The position numbers were made by a program, and so were the translations under genes. Shown piece after piece: positions 18,631 through 26,627 of a DNA stretch of 64,000 nucleotides. Position 1 is the stretch's first letter. Each line of letters starts with the position of its first letter. Location of the stretch: assembly GCF_003384725.1 (NCBI RefSeq), contig NZ_QNVV01000010.1, positions 62,001 to 126,000 on the forward strand, in the 5' to 3' direction. Below the pieces are notes generated by a model, which ran no database searches, was not told the DNA's origin, and saw only the letters and a program-made list of their open reading frames with translations. Source of the stretch: Chryseobacterium pennipullorum. GTDB lineage: Bacteria > Bacteroidota > Bacteroidia > Flavobacteriales > Weeksellaceae.

Positions 18631-19899
18631 TTATTTCATCTTCAGGATTTCTTCTCTTCCCGGCCCTATTGAAAGGTAACCTACAGGAATCCCCAATTCG
18701 GATTCCAGGAAGGTTAGAAAGTCAATCAATTCTTTGGGTAATGCTGAAGGATCTTTAATGGCAGAAAAATCAGCATTCCAGCCATCCAGCCATTTGAGTA
18801 CAGGCACTGCGTTTTCCGGAAGGGTTGCAGCAGTACTTTCAACAGCTCCGTTGTCCATTTGATAATGGGTACAAACAGCGACTGATCCAAGACCGCTTAG
18901 CACATCCGCTTTTGTTAAAACCAATTGAGTGACGCCATTAATCATTACAGCATATCTTAAAGCTGGCAAATCCAGCCAACCAATTCTTCTCGGACGCCCT
19001 GTATTGGATCCAAATTCATTTCCTTTGATTCTTAGCTCATCACCCAATTCATCAAAAAGTTCCGTCGGGAATGCTCCGTTTCCTACCCTTGTACAATAGG
19101 CTTTTGCAATTCCAAAGATCTCACCTACTTTTTTCGGCGAAATTCCGAGACCGCTGCAGGCTCCGGATGCTGTCGTAGAAGAAGAAGTTACATAAGGATA
19201 TGTACCATGATCTATATCCAGCATCGCTGCCTGGGAACCTTCAGCCAATATTGTTTTCCCTTCAGATACAGCCTTATTCAGGAATATTTCAGTTTCCGTA
19301 CAGTTAAACTGTTTTAAAAACTCCACGGCATCATAAAACTCATCACTGATAGATTCAAGGGAAGGTAATTCCATCCCGCCGTCGGTAAGAAATGCATATT
19401 CACGGGCTAAAATACTGTCTACCCTAGCTTTAAAATCCGGAAAATTCATATCCCCAATTCTCACATTCTGCCTTAAATTCTTATTGGAATACGCCTGTGC
19501 AATGCCGTTTTTTGTAGTCCCTATAGTTGTATAAGCCTCATTTTCCTCCATGTAGATATCAAGAAGTTTGTGGGTAGGCAATACAAAATGAGCCTTTTTA
19601 GAAATAATCAGATTTTTTTCAGGTTGAATAGTTTCATCAAACAGCTTAAGATTCGATACTTCTTTTTTGAAGCTTACCGGGTCAAGAACGGTGCCTGTAC
19701 CTATTACGTTCTGAACGCTCTTCATAAATATTCCGGAAGGAATCATTTTAAGCGTGATCCTTTTGTCGTTTCTCTTGATGCTGTGTCCAGCATTGGCACC
19801 GCCATTGAAACGGGCTGCAATGTCATAATTTTCACTGATAAGATCAATAAACTTTCCTTTTCCTTCATCCCCCCACTGAAGTCCTAATACAATGTCCAT
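18631..19899 (-). CDS. purA: Adenylosuccinate synthetase
   Basis: Joins IMP and aspartate using GTP in the first step of AMP synthesis from IMP. I start it at the ATG at 19897-19899, giving 422 residues, since MDIVLGLQWGDEGKGKFID is the standard N-terminus (GTP-binding P-loop-like GDEGKGK); the frame is open further upstream but that part is not native. Other motifs are NGGANAGHSI, GTTKNGIAQAYSNK, GSQAAMLDIDHGTYPYVTSS and the C-terminal TKADVLSGL region. It lies next to a Crp/Fnr-family gene transcribed in the same direction 145 bases upstream, with a -7 box and a palindrome in the gap. Confidence 0.95.
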   Translation of the reverse strand: MDIVLGLQWGDEGKGKFIDLISENYDIAARFNGGANAGHSIKRNDKRITLKMIPSGIFMKSVQNVIGTGTVLDPVSFKKEVSNLKLFDETIQPEKNLIISKKAHFVLPTHKLLDIYMEENEAYTTIGTTKNGIAQAYSNKNLRQNVRIGDMNFPDFKARVDSILAREYAFLTDGGMELPSLESISDEFYDAVEFLKQFNCTETEIFLNKAVSEGKTILAEGSQAAMLDIDHGTYPYVTSSSTTASGACSGLGISPKKVGEIFGIAKAYCTRVGNGAFPTELFDELGDELRIKGNEFGSNTGRPRRIGWLDLPALRYAVMINGVTQLVLTKADVLSGLGSVAVCTHYQMDNGAVESTAATLPENAVPVLKWLDGWNADFSAIKDPSALPKELIDFLTFLESELGIPVGYLSIGPGREEILKMK

Positions 19900-19917
19900 A
19901 TAATAATTTTTATGGGA

Positions 19918-19925
19918 CAAAGCTA
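19918..19925 (-). promoter_or_regulatory. Putative -7 box (TAGCTTTG) of purA
   Basis: The minus-strand octamer fits TAnnTTTG and ends 19 bases before the purA start. The usual -33 box is missing, and the palindrome at 19948-19961 lies in its place, as at activator-dependent promoters. Confidence 0.5.
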
Positions 19926-19947
19926 TGGCAGTTTGAAAAAGAGGCCA

Positions 19948-19961
19948 TTGCCATTTGGCAA
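19948..19961. promoter_or_regulatory. Candidate Crp/Fnr-type operator upstream of purA
   Basis: TTGCCATTTGGCAA is an inverted repeat with the 14-bp geometry TTGnC-N4-GnCAA of Crp/Fnr-family sites. Its centre is about 42 bases upstream of the transcription start expected from the -7 box at 19918, the classical position for activation by this family. The same pattern occurs once more, next to the regulator gene itself. Confidence 0.5.
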
Positions 19962-20043
19962 AAACGTATTTGAGTGGATATGATCCCATCATCAATTGGG
20001 CTAAAGCCGCCCTTATTAAACCATACAATTGATCTGCGTGGTA

Positions 20044-20616
20044 TTAATCATTGATATTCCTTCTGATGCGGCTCAGCGAAGATGGTGTCACCCCAAGGTA
20101 AGAAGCCAGCATAGACTGCGGTACCCTGTTGGCAAGTCCCGGATAATGGTTTAGAAAATGAATATACCTGGATCTGGCATCCTGGTTAAGCATAATGCTT
20201 GCGACCTTCAGTTTGTTTTCTGCTACAAAACCATGGATCCTGGCAAATAAAACCGGCCAGATGGCAATTTTTTCTTCCAGAACTTTAAAATGATCAAGAT
20301 CAATAACGAGCAGCACGGCATCCGTAATCGCTTCTATATATTCATGGGCAGGCAGCTGATCTGTAAATCCCTGAAAATCTCCGATGAACCTTCCTTCATA
20401 GATAAAGTAACGGGTAAAATCATCACCTTCCTTGTTGTAATAGAGAGAACGGAATACTCCAGTTTTTACAAAAGCGATCTTTTGACTTACTTTTCCTGCT
20501 TCTACAAAGATCTCCCCTTTACGTATAGAAATCTCCTGAATTCCTCCTTTAATAAGAAGCTCATCCTGCTGGTTCAGTAATCCGAATTTTTTGATGTAAT
20601 TAAAAAGCTCTTCCAT
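20044..20616 (-). CDS. Crp/Fnr family transcriptional regulator
   Basis: The 190-residue product has an N-terminal cyclic-nucleotide-binding-like beta-roll (about 1-120; KGEIFVEAGKVSQKIAFVKTG) and a short C-terminal helix-turn-helix (SMLASYLGVTPSSLSRIRR). No Fnr-type iron-sulfur cysteines are present. I start it at the ATG at 20614-20616, which matches the usual MEELFNYIKKFG-type N-terminus; the frame continues to 20673. It lies between purA and the divergent ku gene, and 14-bp palindromes fitting this family occur on both sides, suggesting self-regulation and control of purA. The effector is unknown. Confidence 0.85.
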   Translation of the reverse strand: MEELFNYIKKFGLLNQQDELLIKGGIQEISIRKGEIFVEAGKVSQKIAFVKTGVFRSLYYNKEGDDFTRYFIYEGRFIGDFQGFTDQLPAHEYIEAITDAVLLVIDLDHFKVLEEKIAIWPVLFARIHGFVAENKLKVASIMLNQDARSRYIHFLNHYPGLANRVPQSMLASYLGVTPSSLSRIRRNIND

Positions 20617-20673
20617 AATTTTTTTACCCGGAAATCGGAAATATAAAGGTATAAAAGCAGTCTGTAAAAACAA

Positions 20674-20687
20674 TTGTCATTTGACAA
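20674..20687. promoter_or_regulatory. Candidate Crp/Fnr-type operator upstream of the regulator gene
   Basis: TTGTCATTTGACAA is a perfect inverted repeat (TTGTCA / TGACAA around TT), 58 bases upstream of the regulator's start and in the gap shared with the divergent ku gene. It has the same layout as the site at 19948-19961, differing only in the symmetric T/C and A/G positions. Confidence 0.5.
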
Positions 20688-20759
20688 AAAAGCCTGTTAA
20701 AGGTACCACAAAACCTGTGCACGGCATATTAATTGCTTGATTTTTAAAAACGTAAGACA

Positions 20760-21545
20760 ATGAAAGCAATATGGAACGGCGCCATTGGCTTCGGTTTAGT
20801 AAACATTCCCGTTAAAATTTATTCCGCTACGGAAACCACAAAACTGGACCTCGATATGCTCGATAAGTCAGATTTTTCAAACATCCGTTTCAAAAGAGTA
20901 AATGAAAACACCGGAAAAGAAGTAAAATGGGAAAATATCGTCAAAGGATATCTCATGGAGGACAAGTATATCGTCCTTGATGAAGAAGATTACGAAGCTG
21001 CAAGCCCCGAAAAGACAAAAATACTTTCTATCGACCAGTTTGTAAAAGAGGAAGAAGTGGACAGCGTCTATTTTGAAACGCCCTATTACCTGGAGCCTCA
21101 GAAAAACGGGGAAAATGCATACCGGCTTCTTCTCAAAGCACTTGAAAAGACTAAAATGGTGGGAGTGGGCACTTTTGTGCTCCGTGAAAGCCAGGCTATC
21201 GGGATGATACGACCTTATAATGATGAAGTTCTGGTGCTGAACCGCCTGAGGTTTGATCAGGAAATCAGGAAATATGCAGATTTAAAAATCCCGGCGCAGA
21301 AAGCACCGAAACCGGCAGAGCTGAAAATGGCGGTAAGCCTGATAGAGCAGCTGTCGCAGGATTTTGACCCTGCCATGTATAAAGATACGTACTCTGATGA
21401 ACTGATGAAGATCATCAAGCAGAAAGCAAAAGGCAAAAATATAAAAGCTGCTAAAGCACAGCCTGCAAAAGAAGGTAAAGTTATTGATCTCATGGCACAG
21501 CTAAAAGCCAGTCTGAGTACTTCCAAATCTAAATCTGCATCATAA
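20760..21545 (+). CDS. ku: Non-homologous end-joining protein Ku
   Basis: Ku dimers encircle DNA ends and recruit LigD for double-strand break repair. The 261-residue protein begins with MKAIWNGAIGFGLVNIPVK, the near-invariant bacterial Ku start, and has the beta-barrel core to about residue 210. A Lys/Ala-rich tail (about 215-261) matches the variable basic extension that contacts DNA and LigD. The ATG of the next gene overlaps the stop codon region by one base, so ku and the ligD parts form one operon. Confidence 0.95.
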   Translation: MKAIWNGAIGFGLVNIPVKIYSATETTKLDLDMLDKSDFSNIRFKRVNENTGKEVKWENIVKGYLMEDKYIVLDEEDYEAASPEKTKILSIDQFVKEEEVDSVYFETPYYLEPQKNGENAYRLLLKALEKTKMVGVGTFVLRESQAIGMIRPYNDEVLVLNRLRFDQEIRKYADLKIPAQKAPKPAELKMAVSLIEQLSQDFDPAMYKDTYSDELMKIIKQKAKGKNIKAAKAQPAKEGKVIDLMAQLKASLSTSKSKSAS

Positions 21546-22150
21546 TGGCGCTCAAAGATTATCATAAAAAAAGAAAGTTCGACGAAACCAGCGAACCTAA
21601 AGGAAAGACAAAGAAGAGCAAGGACAAACTTATTTTTGTCATCCAGAGGCATGCCGCTTCAAGGCTCCACTATGATTTCCGATTGGAAATGGAGGGAGTA
21701 CTAAAAAGCTGGGCTGTTCCCAAAGGTCCATCCCTGGACCCCAAAGACAAACGTCTTGCCATGATGGTAGAAGACCACCCCTATGATTACAAAGATTTCG
21801 AAGGAAATATTCCCGAAGGGAATTACGGTGCCGGACAAGTTGAAGTCTGGGATAGCGGGACATATGAGCCTCTGGAAGAAAGCACTTCTGTTTCTGATGA
21901 AAAAGAACTGTTGAAAGAACTGCATGCGGGGTCTTTAAAATTTATCTTACATGGGAAAAAACTAAAAGGTGAATTTGCTCTCGTCAAAATGAAAAACAGT
22001 GAAGACAATGCATGGCTGCTGATAAAACATAAAGATGATTATGCAGAGAGCCCTTACGATGCTGAAGACAACACGTCACCAAAATCCTTGGTTACCCAAT
22101 TTCTAGAGGAAAAAAAAAGCCTAAAAATAAAAGAAAAAAAGAAGTCATAA
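21545..22150 (+). CDS. ligD: LigD 3'-phosphoesterase domain, separated from the ligase by a frame break
   Basis: The 201-residue product matches the phosphoesterase (PE) module of LigD, which trims 3' ends before joining: the motif FVIQRHAASRLHYDFRLEM with the metal-binding His and the WAVPKGPSLDP, MMVEDHPYDYKDFEG and IPEGNYGAG stretches are all present. After residue 180 it becomes Lys-rich and stops just behind a run of nine A. The downstream ligase-polymerase frame is open upstream through the same run, so a one-base slip would fuse the two into a single PE-LIG-POL protein of about 853 residues, the usual size. Either the gene is truly split, frameshifted, or the A run is miscounted. Confidence 0.85.
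   Translation: MALKDYHKKRKFDETSEPKGKTKKSKDKLIFVIQRHAASRLHYDFRLEMEGVLKSWAVPKGPSLDPKDKRLAMMVEDHPYDYKDFEGNIPEGNYGAGQVEVWDSGTYEPLEESTSVSDEKELLKELHAGSLKFILHGKKLKGEFALVKMKNSEDNAWLLIKHKDDYAESPYDAEDNTSPKSLVTQFLEEKKSLKIKEKKKS
22110..22118 (+). other. Run of nine A at the junction of the two ligD frames
   Basis: The homopolymer is read as AAA AAA AGC in the phosphoesterase frame; moving back one base, or adding one A, continues into the ligase frame with a Lys/Arg-rich linker and no stop. Such runs are prone to mutation, transcript slippage and sequencing error. Confidence 0.75.
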
Positions 22151-22182
22151 CTTCAGAAAAGCCATTCAGAAGTTTTAACTCT

Positions 22183-24105
22183 TTGACCCATGAAAAAAAG
22201 CTGAAATCGTTTATCAAACCGATGCTTGCCAAATCCTCGGATAAAGCTTTTGATGATAAAGACTGGCTTTTTGAAATAAAATGGGACGGCTACAGAGCGG
22301 TTGCGGACCTTAGCCATAAGGAACCGCTATTCTATTCCCGCAACGGAATTTCTTTCCTGTCCAAATTCGATATCATCACTCAGGATTTTGCGCGGCAAAA
22401 ATACAATATGATTCTTGATGGCGAAGTCGTAGCCTACGATGATCAGGGAAAACCTAGTTTCCAGCTTTTACAGCAAATCGGGGACTATCCCAATCTCCCT
22501 CTGGTGTATCAGGTTTTTGATCTCTTATGGCTCAATGGCCATTCTACAGAAGAGCTGCCTCTCATTCAAAGAAAAGAGCTGTTAAAGGACGCCTTAATGG
22601 AGACTGATGTCATCAAGTATTGCGATCACATTCCGGAAAAGGGAATAGCCTTCTTTGAGCAAATGAAAAAAATGCAGCTCGAAGGAATGATCGCCAAAAG
22701 GGCAGACAGCGAGTACTTAGAAAATCACCGGACCACCGACTGGCTCAAAATAAAATTTTCAAATACGGATGAAGCCATTATCTGTGGATTTACAGAGCCC
22801 AGAGGTTCCCGCGAAAGTTTCGGCGCCCTTATTTTAGGGAAATACATTGATGGAACATTAACCTATTGCGGACATACAGGAACAGGCTTTAACAGCAGTA
22901 CTTTAAAACAGGTTTATGAAAGACTCCAGAAGCTGATCGTAAAAACTGCACCCTTTGACACCATTCCCAAAACCAATATGCCCGTCACATGGGTGCGTCC
23001 AGAAATGGTATGTGAAATCAAATATTCTGAAATCACCAAGGATGGTATTTTCCGGCATCCCGTTTTTATGGGAATCCGCGAAGATAAGGAGCCTGAAGAA
23101 GTCAAAGATTCAACATCCAATATACACCCCACTCAAAAGCCCAACACTATGAAAGCTAAAGCATCTTCAAAAAAAACCGCATCTTCTGATAAGGAAAAAG
23201 AAATCACATTGAATAAACATGTTGTGAAACTCACCAACCGGGACAAGGTCTATTTCCCCAAAGATGGCATTACCAAAGGAGATGTAATAGATTATTATCA
23301 GTCGGTATCCTCTTATATCCTTCCCTATCTGAAAAACCGGCCTCTTTCTCTTAATCGTTTCCCCAATGGCATAGAGGAGCAGGGATTTTACCAGAAGGAT
23401 GCCGGCGACCATATTCCGGACTGGATAAAGACCACGCAGGTATATTCTGAATCTAATGACAAATACATTGATTATATCTACTGTAATGACAAGGCTACCC
23501 TGGCCTATCTCAATAATCTCGGATGCATAGACCTTAATCCGTGGAACAGTTCTCTTCCAGATCTCGAACACCCGGATTATCTTGTGCTGGATCTGGACCC
23601 CTCAAAGAAAAATACGTTTGATAACGTCATAGAAACAGCACTTCAGGTACATGAGGTTTTAAATACTATTAAGATCAGAGGATACTGTAAAACTTCCGGA
23701 AGTACAGGAATACACGTGTATATTCCAATGGGTGGAAAGTATGATTTTGACCAGGTAAAAGATTTTGCCCATATTCTGATGAAGCAGGTGCATGAAAAAC
23801 TTCCTGAAATAACAACCCTGGAGAGAAGCCTGCAGAAACGGGATGATAAGAAAATCTATCTTGATTATCTCCAGAACAGAACGGGGCAGACCTTAGCAAG
23901 TACCTACAGCATACGGCCTAAAGAAGGAGCTTCCGTATCCATGCCTCTGGAATGGAGTGAACTGAAACCTGGACTAAAACCCACGGATTTCACCATAGAC
24001 AATGCTCTTGAAAGAATTAAAGATAAAGGTGATTTGTTTAAGCCAGTCCTTGGAAAAGGCATTGATATGATGAAGGCATTGGAGGCATTGCAAAACCTTG
24101 AATAA
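22183..24105 (+). CDS. ligD: LigD ATP-dependent DNA ligase and primase-polymerase domains
   Basis: The 640-residue frame is opened by a TTG at 22183; no ATG is available before the ligase core, although the frame stays open further upstream. Residues about 10-300 are the ligase: the nucleotidyl-transferase motif is FEIKWDGYRAV (Lys is the AMP acceptor), followed by SRNG, LDGEVVAYD, EGMIAKR and the OB fold ending near VCEIKYSEIT. Residues about 345-640 are the LigD-type AEP polymerase (KVYFPKDGITKGDVIDYY, VLDLDPS with catalytic Asp residues, SGSTGIHVYIP). The order PE-LIG-POL is that of Pseudomonas-type LigD. The poor start and the missing PE module suggest that it is normally made as a fusion with the frame at 21545-22150. 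Confidence 0.88.
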   Translation: MTHEKKLKSFIKPMLAKSSDKAFDDKDWLFEIKWDGYRAVADLSHKEPLFYSRNGISFLSKFDIITQDFARQKYNMILDGEVVAYDDQGKPSFQLLQQIGDYPNLPLVYQVFDLLWLNGHSTEELPLIQRKELLKDALMETDVIKYCDHIPEKGIAFFEQMKKMQLEGMIAKRADSEYLENHRTTDWLKIKFSNTDEAIICGFTEPRGSRESFGALILGKYIDGTLTYCGHTGTGFNSSTLKQVYERLQKLIVKTAPFDTIPKTNMPVTWVRPEMVCEIKYSEITKDGIFRHPVFMGIREDKEPEEVKDSTSNIHPTQKPNTMKAKASSKKTASSDKEKEITLNKHVVKLTNRDKVYFPKDGITKGDVIDYYQSVSSYILPYLKNRPLSLNRFPNGIEEQGFYQKDAGDHIPDWIKTTQVYSESNDKYIDYIYCNDKATLAYLNNLGCIDLNPWNSSLPDLEHPDYLVLDLDPSKKNTFDNVIETALQVHEVLNTIKIRGYCKTSGSTGIHVYIPMGGKYDFDQVKDFAHILMKQVHEKLPEITTLERSLQKRDDKKIYLDYLQNRTGQTLASTYSIRPKEGASVSMPLEWSELKPGLKPTDFTIDNALERIKDKGDLFKPVLGKGIDMMKALEALQNLE

Positions 24106-24173
24106 TCGATTATCCTCAAAGGTTATTAGCTAATCACTGGTAAGATTACCGGAATTAGAGGTAACGTTAAAAT

Positions 24174-24209
24174 AAAAAGCCTGCAATAGTAAATAATGCA
24201 GGCTTTTTT
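24174..24209. terminator. Bidirectional terminator between ligD and mscS
   Basis: The 12-bp stem AAAAAGCCTGCA / TGCAGGCTTTTT lies between converging genes and is flanked by A and T runs. Confidence 0.85.
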
Positions 24210-24226
24210 ATCGTTAGTATCTTCTG

Positions 24227-25072
24227 TTATTTGTTATACACATGCAGATCTCTCTGTGGAAAAGGGATTTCAATTCCTGCCTTATCAAGAGCTTCTTTAC
24301 AGTTAATGATAAGTTCCTCATTCATCTTCCAGAAATTTTCGTTGGAAGTTGTTACTCTAATGGATAAATTTACCGCACTGTCTCCCAATTCTGTCACAAC
24401 GACCTGGGGAGCAGGATCTGTAAAGGCATATTCATTACTTTTGATGACATTCATGAGAATATCTTTTGCCTGCTTCAGGTCAGCATCATAAGAAACCCCT
24501 ATATCTATCCAGGTTCTTCTTGTTCCCAGATGCGTAAAGTTGGTAATACTATTGTTTGAAACTACCCCGTTTGGAATAACGATTAACTGGTTCTGAGGTG
24601 TAATAAGTTTGGTATGAAAGATATCAATAGCCTGTACCGTTCCGGATACTCCATTATTGGTAGAGATAAAGTCTCCAATCTTAAAAGGTTTTAACAATAG
24701 AATAAGGATTCCCCCTGCAAAATTTGTCAGTGAACCCTGTAGTGCCAAACCAACAGCCAAACCGGCAGCACCAATCATCGCCACAAAAGCAGATGTCTGT
24801 ACCCCGAGCTGTGTAACCACTACAATAAAAAGAAGAATATTAAGTCCCCAATTAATAATATTTAGAAGAAACAGCTGTAAAGAGGGTTCCATATTTCGTT
24901 TCCTGAATGCTTTTTCAACCAGCTTCTTGATCATTCTTATGATCCATGATCCTATCAGATAGATCAATATCGCAGAAACTACTGCTGTAAAAATTCTTGG
25001 AGCCCATGATATCGCTGAAGCAATTAAGGTATCCCAGTGTTGTTGAATGTTGTTCAATTCCAGATTGTCCAT
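24227..25072 (-). CDS. Small-conductance mechanosensitive channel (MscS family)
   Basis: The 281-residue protein has three membrane segments: about 30-48, 66-85 and the pore helix TM3 at about 90-120, which has the Gly/Ala-rich pattern GAAGLAVGLALQGSLTNFAGG characteristic of MscS. The soluble beta domain follows (FKIGDFISTNNGVSGTVQAID, then VVIPNGVVSNNSITNF), and a C-terminal alpha/beta domain ends at about residue 278. Such channels open under osmotic downshock. It is the small MscS type without extra N-terminal helices. It is a single gene that converges with ligD. Confidence 0.92.
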   Translation of the reverse strand: MDNLELNNIQQHWDTLIASAISWAPRIFTAVVSAILIYLIGSWIIRMIKKLVEKAFRKRNMEPSLQLFLLNIINWGLNILLFIVVVTQLGVQTSAFVAMIGAAGLAVGLALQGSLTNFAGGILILLLKPFKIGDFISTNNGVSGTVQAIDIFHTKLITPQNQLIVIPNGVVSNNSITNFTHLGTRRTWIDIGVSYDADLKQAKDILMNVIKSNEYAFTDPAPQVVVTELGDSAVNLSIRVTTSNENFWKMNEELIINCKEALDKAGIEIPFPQRDLHVYNK

Positions 25073-25383
25073 TTTATAGTACTATTTAAGTGTTTTTTAT
25101 ATCGAAATTGATCAAAAATAAATCTATAGTCAAAAAAATAATGCCTTACCTCTTCCGGGGTAAAGTAAATGTTTTTATATGAAAATAGATGACGTACAGA
25201 ACGGAAAGTTCAGCCTACCCAATGATCATTTCAGAATTAGATCTTACGTAAAGAAATAATTTTTGCTCCAATAATAACAAAAAAGGTACCGAACTGTGAT
25301 TTTTATTCGGTCTCTTACGTATCACCCTATGGGAATAATACAAGGATTTGCCTGAACGCTGTGGTTTAGATACGAATATAACA
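25073..25383. other. Intergenic region between the SDR gene and mscS
   Basis: No gene is supported here. A weak hairpin (ACCGAA / TTCGGT, 25288-25311) followed on the minus strand by a T run could end the SDR message. A 26-codon ATG frame at 25179-25259 has no supporting evidence. Confidence 0.4.
25277..25313 (-). terminator. Weak candidate terminator after the SDR gene
   Basis: A 6-bp stem with a 12-base loop is followed on the minus strand by a T run. It lies about 70 bases beyond the SDR stop, so the link is uncertain. Confidence 0.3.
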
Positions 25384-26118
25384 TTATGGTAGTTTGGCTG
25401 CTAAACTTTCTGGCAACAGCCTCAAAATATGATAAATAATCTTCCATTTGAAATTGGGAACAATGGTAAAAGAGTTTCCGGCATTCACAATGAATCCGGC
25501 AACGTACTCCGGTTCCATCATCAGGGATTCATTAAGCTCCAGCCCTTCATTGATCTTCGTTCTGATATATCCGATCACCAGTGCATTAACAACAACAGAC
25601 CGGGAAGCCAGCTCCTGTCTCAGTCCGGCAAGATACTGCGTAAATGCAGCTTTAGTACTTCCATACACAAAATTACTCTTTCTTCCCCTAACACCGGATA
25701 GTGAGGAAAGACCGACAATTCTTTCCAGATTACTATTGCTTTGATCCGTTGCCACGAGGTTGAGAATAGACACCCCACCCATATAGTTGACTTCCATCAT
25801 TTGTCTGGCACCCTTAAAATCCATCATGGCTTTCCGGTTATCAACCAGATATCCGGCAGCATAAATTACGATATGAGGCTTTACAGGAAGTGCAGCATAA
25901 AATTGAGGATGAGAATCAAAATCCGCAGCATCAAAGTACATGATCGTTACCTGTGGTGCAGCCAGATTATTCAAAATGGTAAAGTCTTCCAGAGACTTTG
26001 TATTTCTGGAGGCAGCTATGACAGAAAATCCATTTTGTACATATTGCCTGATGCATTGTTTGGCAACATCCGAGTTGGCACCTAAAATAAGAACGGTTTT
26101 ACCTGTATTTTGATTCAT
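25384..26118 (-). CDS. SDR family oxidoreductase
   Basis: The 244-residue protein is a classical short-chain dehydrogenase: the NAD(P)-binding motif is LILGANSDVAKQ, the NNAG-like position reads YAAGY, and the catalytic residues are Ser in GLSSLSGVRG, Tyr in YGSTKAAF and Lys four residues later. The glycine motif GANSD and the overall length recall the DprE2-like 2-ulose reductases of cell-wall sugar synthesis, but the substrate cannot be fixed from sequence. A C-terminal stretch (FTIVPNFKWKIIYHILRLLP) may associate with the membrane. Neighbours give no clear pathway. Confidence 0.8.
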   Translation of the reverse strand: MNQNTGKTVLILGANSDVAKQCIRQYVQNGFSVIAASRNTKSLEDFTILNNLAAPQVTIMYFDAADFDSHPQFYAALPVKPHIVIYAAGYLVDNRKAMMDFKGARQMMEVNYMGGVSILNLVATDQSNSNLERIVGLSSLSGVRGRKSNFVYGSTKAAFTQYLAGLRQELASRSVVVNALVIGYIRTKINEGLELNESLMMEPEYVAGFIVNAGNSFTIVPNFKWKIIYHILRLLPESLAAKLP

Positions 26119-26123
26119 AAGGA

Positions 26124-26131
26124 CAAAGATA
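26124..26131 (-). promoter_or_regulatory. Possible -7 box (TATCTTTG) close to the SDR start
   Basis: The minus-strand octamer fits TAnnTTTG but lies only five bases before the ATG at 26118, which would leave an almost leaderless message; it may be a chance match. Confidence 0.25.
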
Positions 26132-26197
26132 ATTTGTTTTTTTAAAACTGAGATTGCCTCTGTAAATGCCTTGCAAAATTGTATATAACCCTACATA

Positions 26198-26240
26198 AAA
26201 AGCTTCGGCGGGTGAACTTTGTTCACCCGCCGAAGCTTTA
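26198..26240 (-). terminator. Long perfect hairpin terminator after yajC
   Basis: A perfect 19-bp inverted repeat (26199-26217 and 26221-26239) closes on a three-base loop, 18 bases after the yajC stop. The stem is GC-rich in its middle and begins with A/T pairs. It is unusually long for a terminator. Confidence 0.8.
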
Positions 26241-26257
26241 GTATTTTTCAGACTGAA

Positions 26258-26617
26258 TTATTTCTTTTCTTCAGTAGCTGTTTCTTTTTTGTCAGCGGCC
26301 TTATCAGCTGCTTTTGCTCCAAAACGCGATTCAGTCATTTCTCTTGAAATCGCCGCTTTTTCGAATTTTAATTTCCCGGAAAGGGTTTCGATCACGAAAC
26401 CATCATCCTGAACCTGGGCAATTCTTCCATGAAGGCCAGAAGTAAGCACTACCCTTGTTCCAACTTTCAGTTCTTCCTGAAAATTTTTCTCCTGCTTCTG
26501 CTTTCTCATCTGGGGTCTGATCATCAGAAAATAAAACCCAACAAACATCACCCCCATCATAATCAGCATCATCGATGAAGATCCTTGTGGCTGTCCCTGT
26601 AAAAATAATGTCAACAT
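26258..26617 (-). CDS. yajC: Preprotein translocase subunit YajC
   Basis: YajC is an accessory component of the SecDF-YajC complex that assists protein export. The 119-residue protein has one N-terminal membrane segment (about 14-36, MMLIMMGVMFVGFYFLMIRP) followed by the conserved QMRKQKQEKNFQEELKVGTRVVLTSGLHGRI core, which is diagnostic. The C-terminal 30 residues are a charged Lys/Glu/Ala tail. It follows the DUF1573 gene by ten bases in the nusB-DUF1573-yajC group and precedes a strong hairpin. Confidence 0.92.
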   Translation of the reverse strand: MLTLFLQGQPQGSSSMMLIMMGVMFVGFYFLMIRPQMRKQKQEKNFQEELKVGTRVVLTSGLHGRIAQVQDDGFVIETLSGKLKFEKAAISREMTESRFGAKAADKAADKKETATEEKK

Positions 26618-26627
26618 ATCGTAATTA

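Noticed and set aside
25179..25259. A 26-codon ATG frame in the gap upstream of mscS
   Set aside because: Too short to judge and without promoter or terminator.
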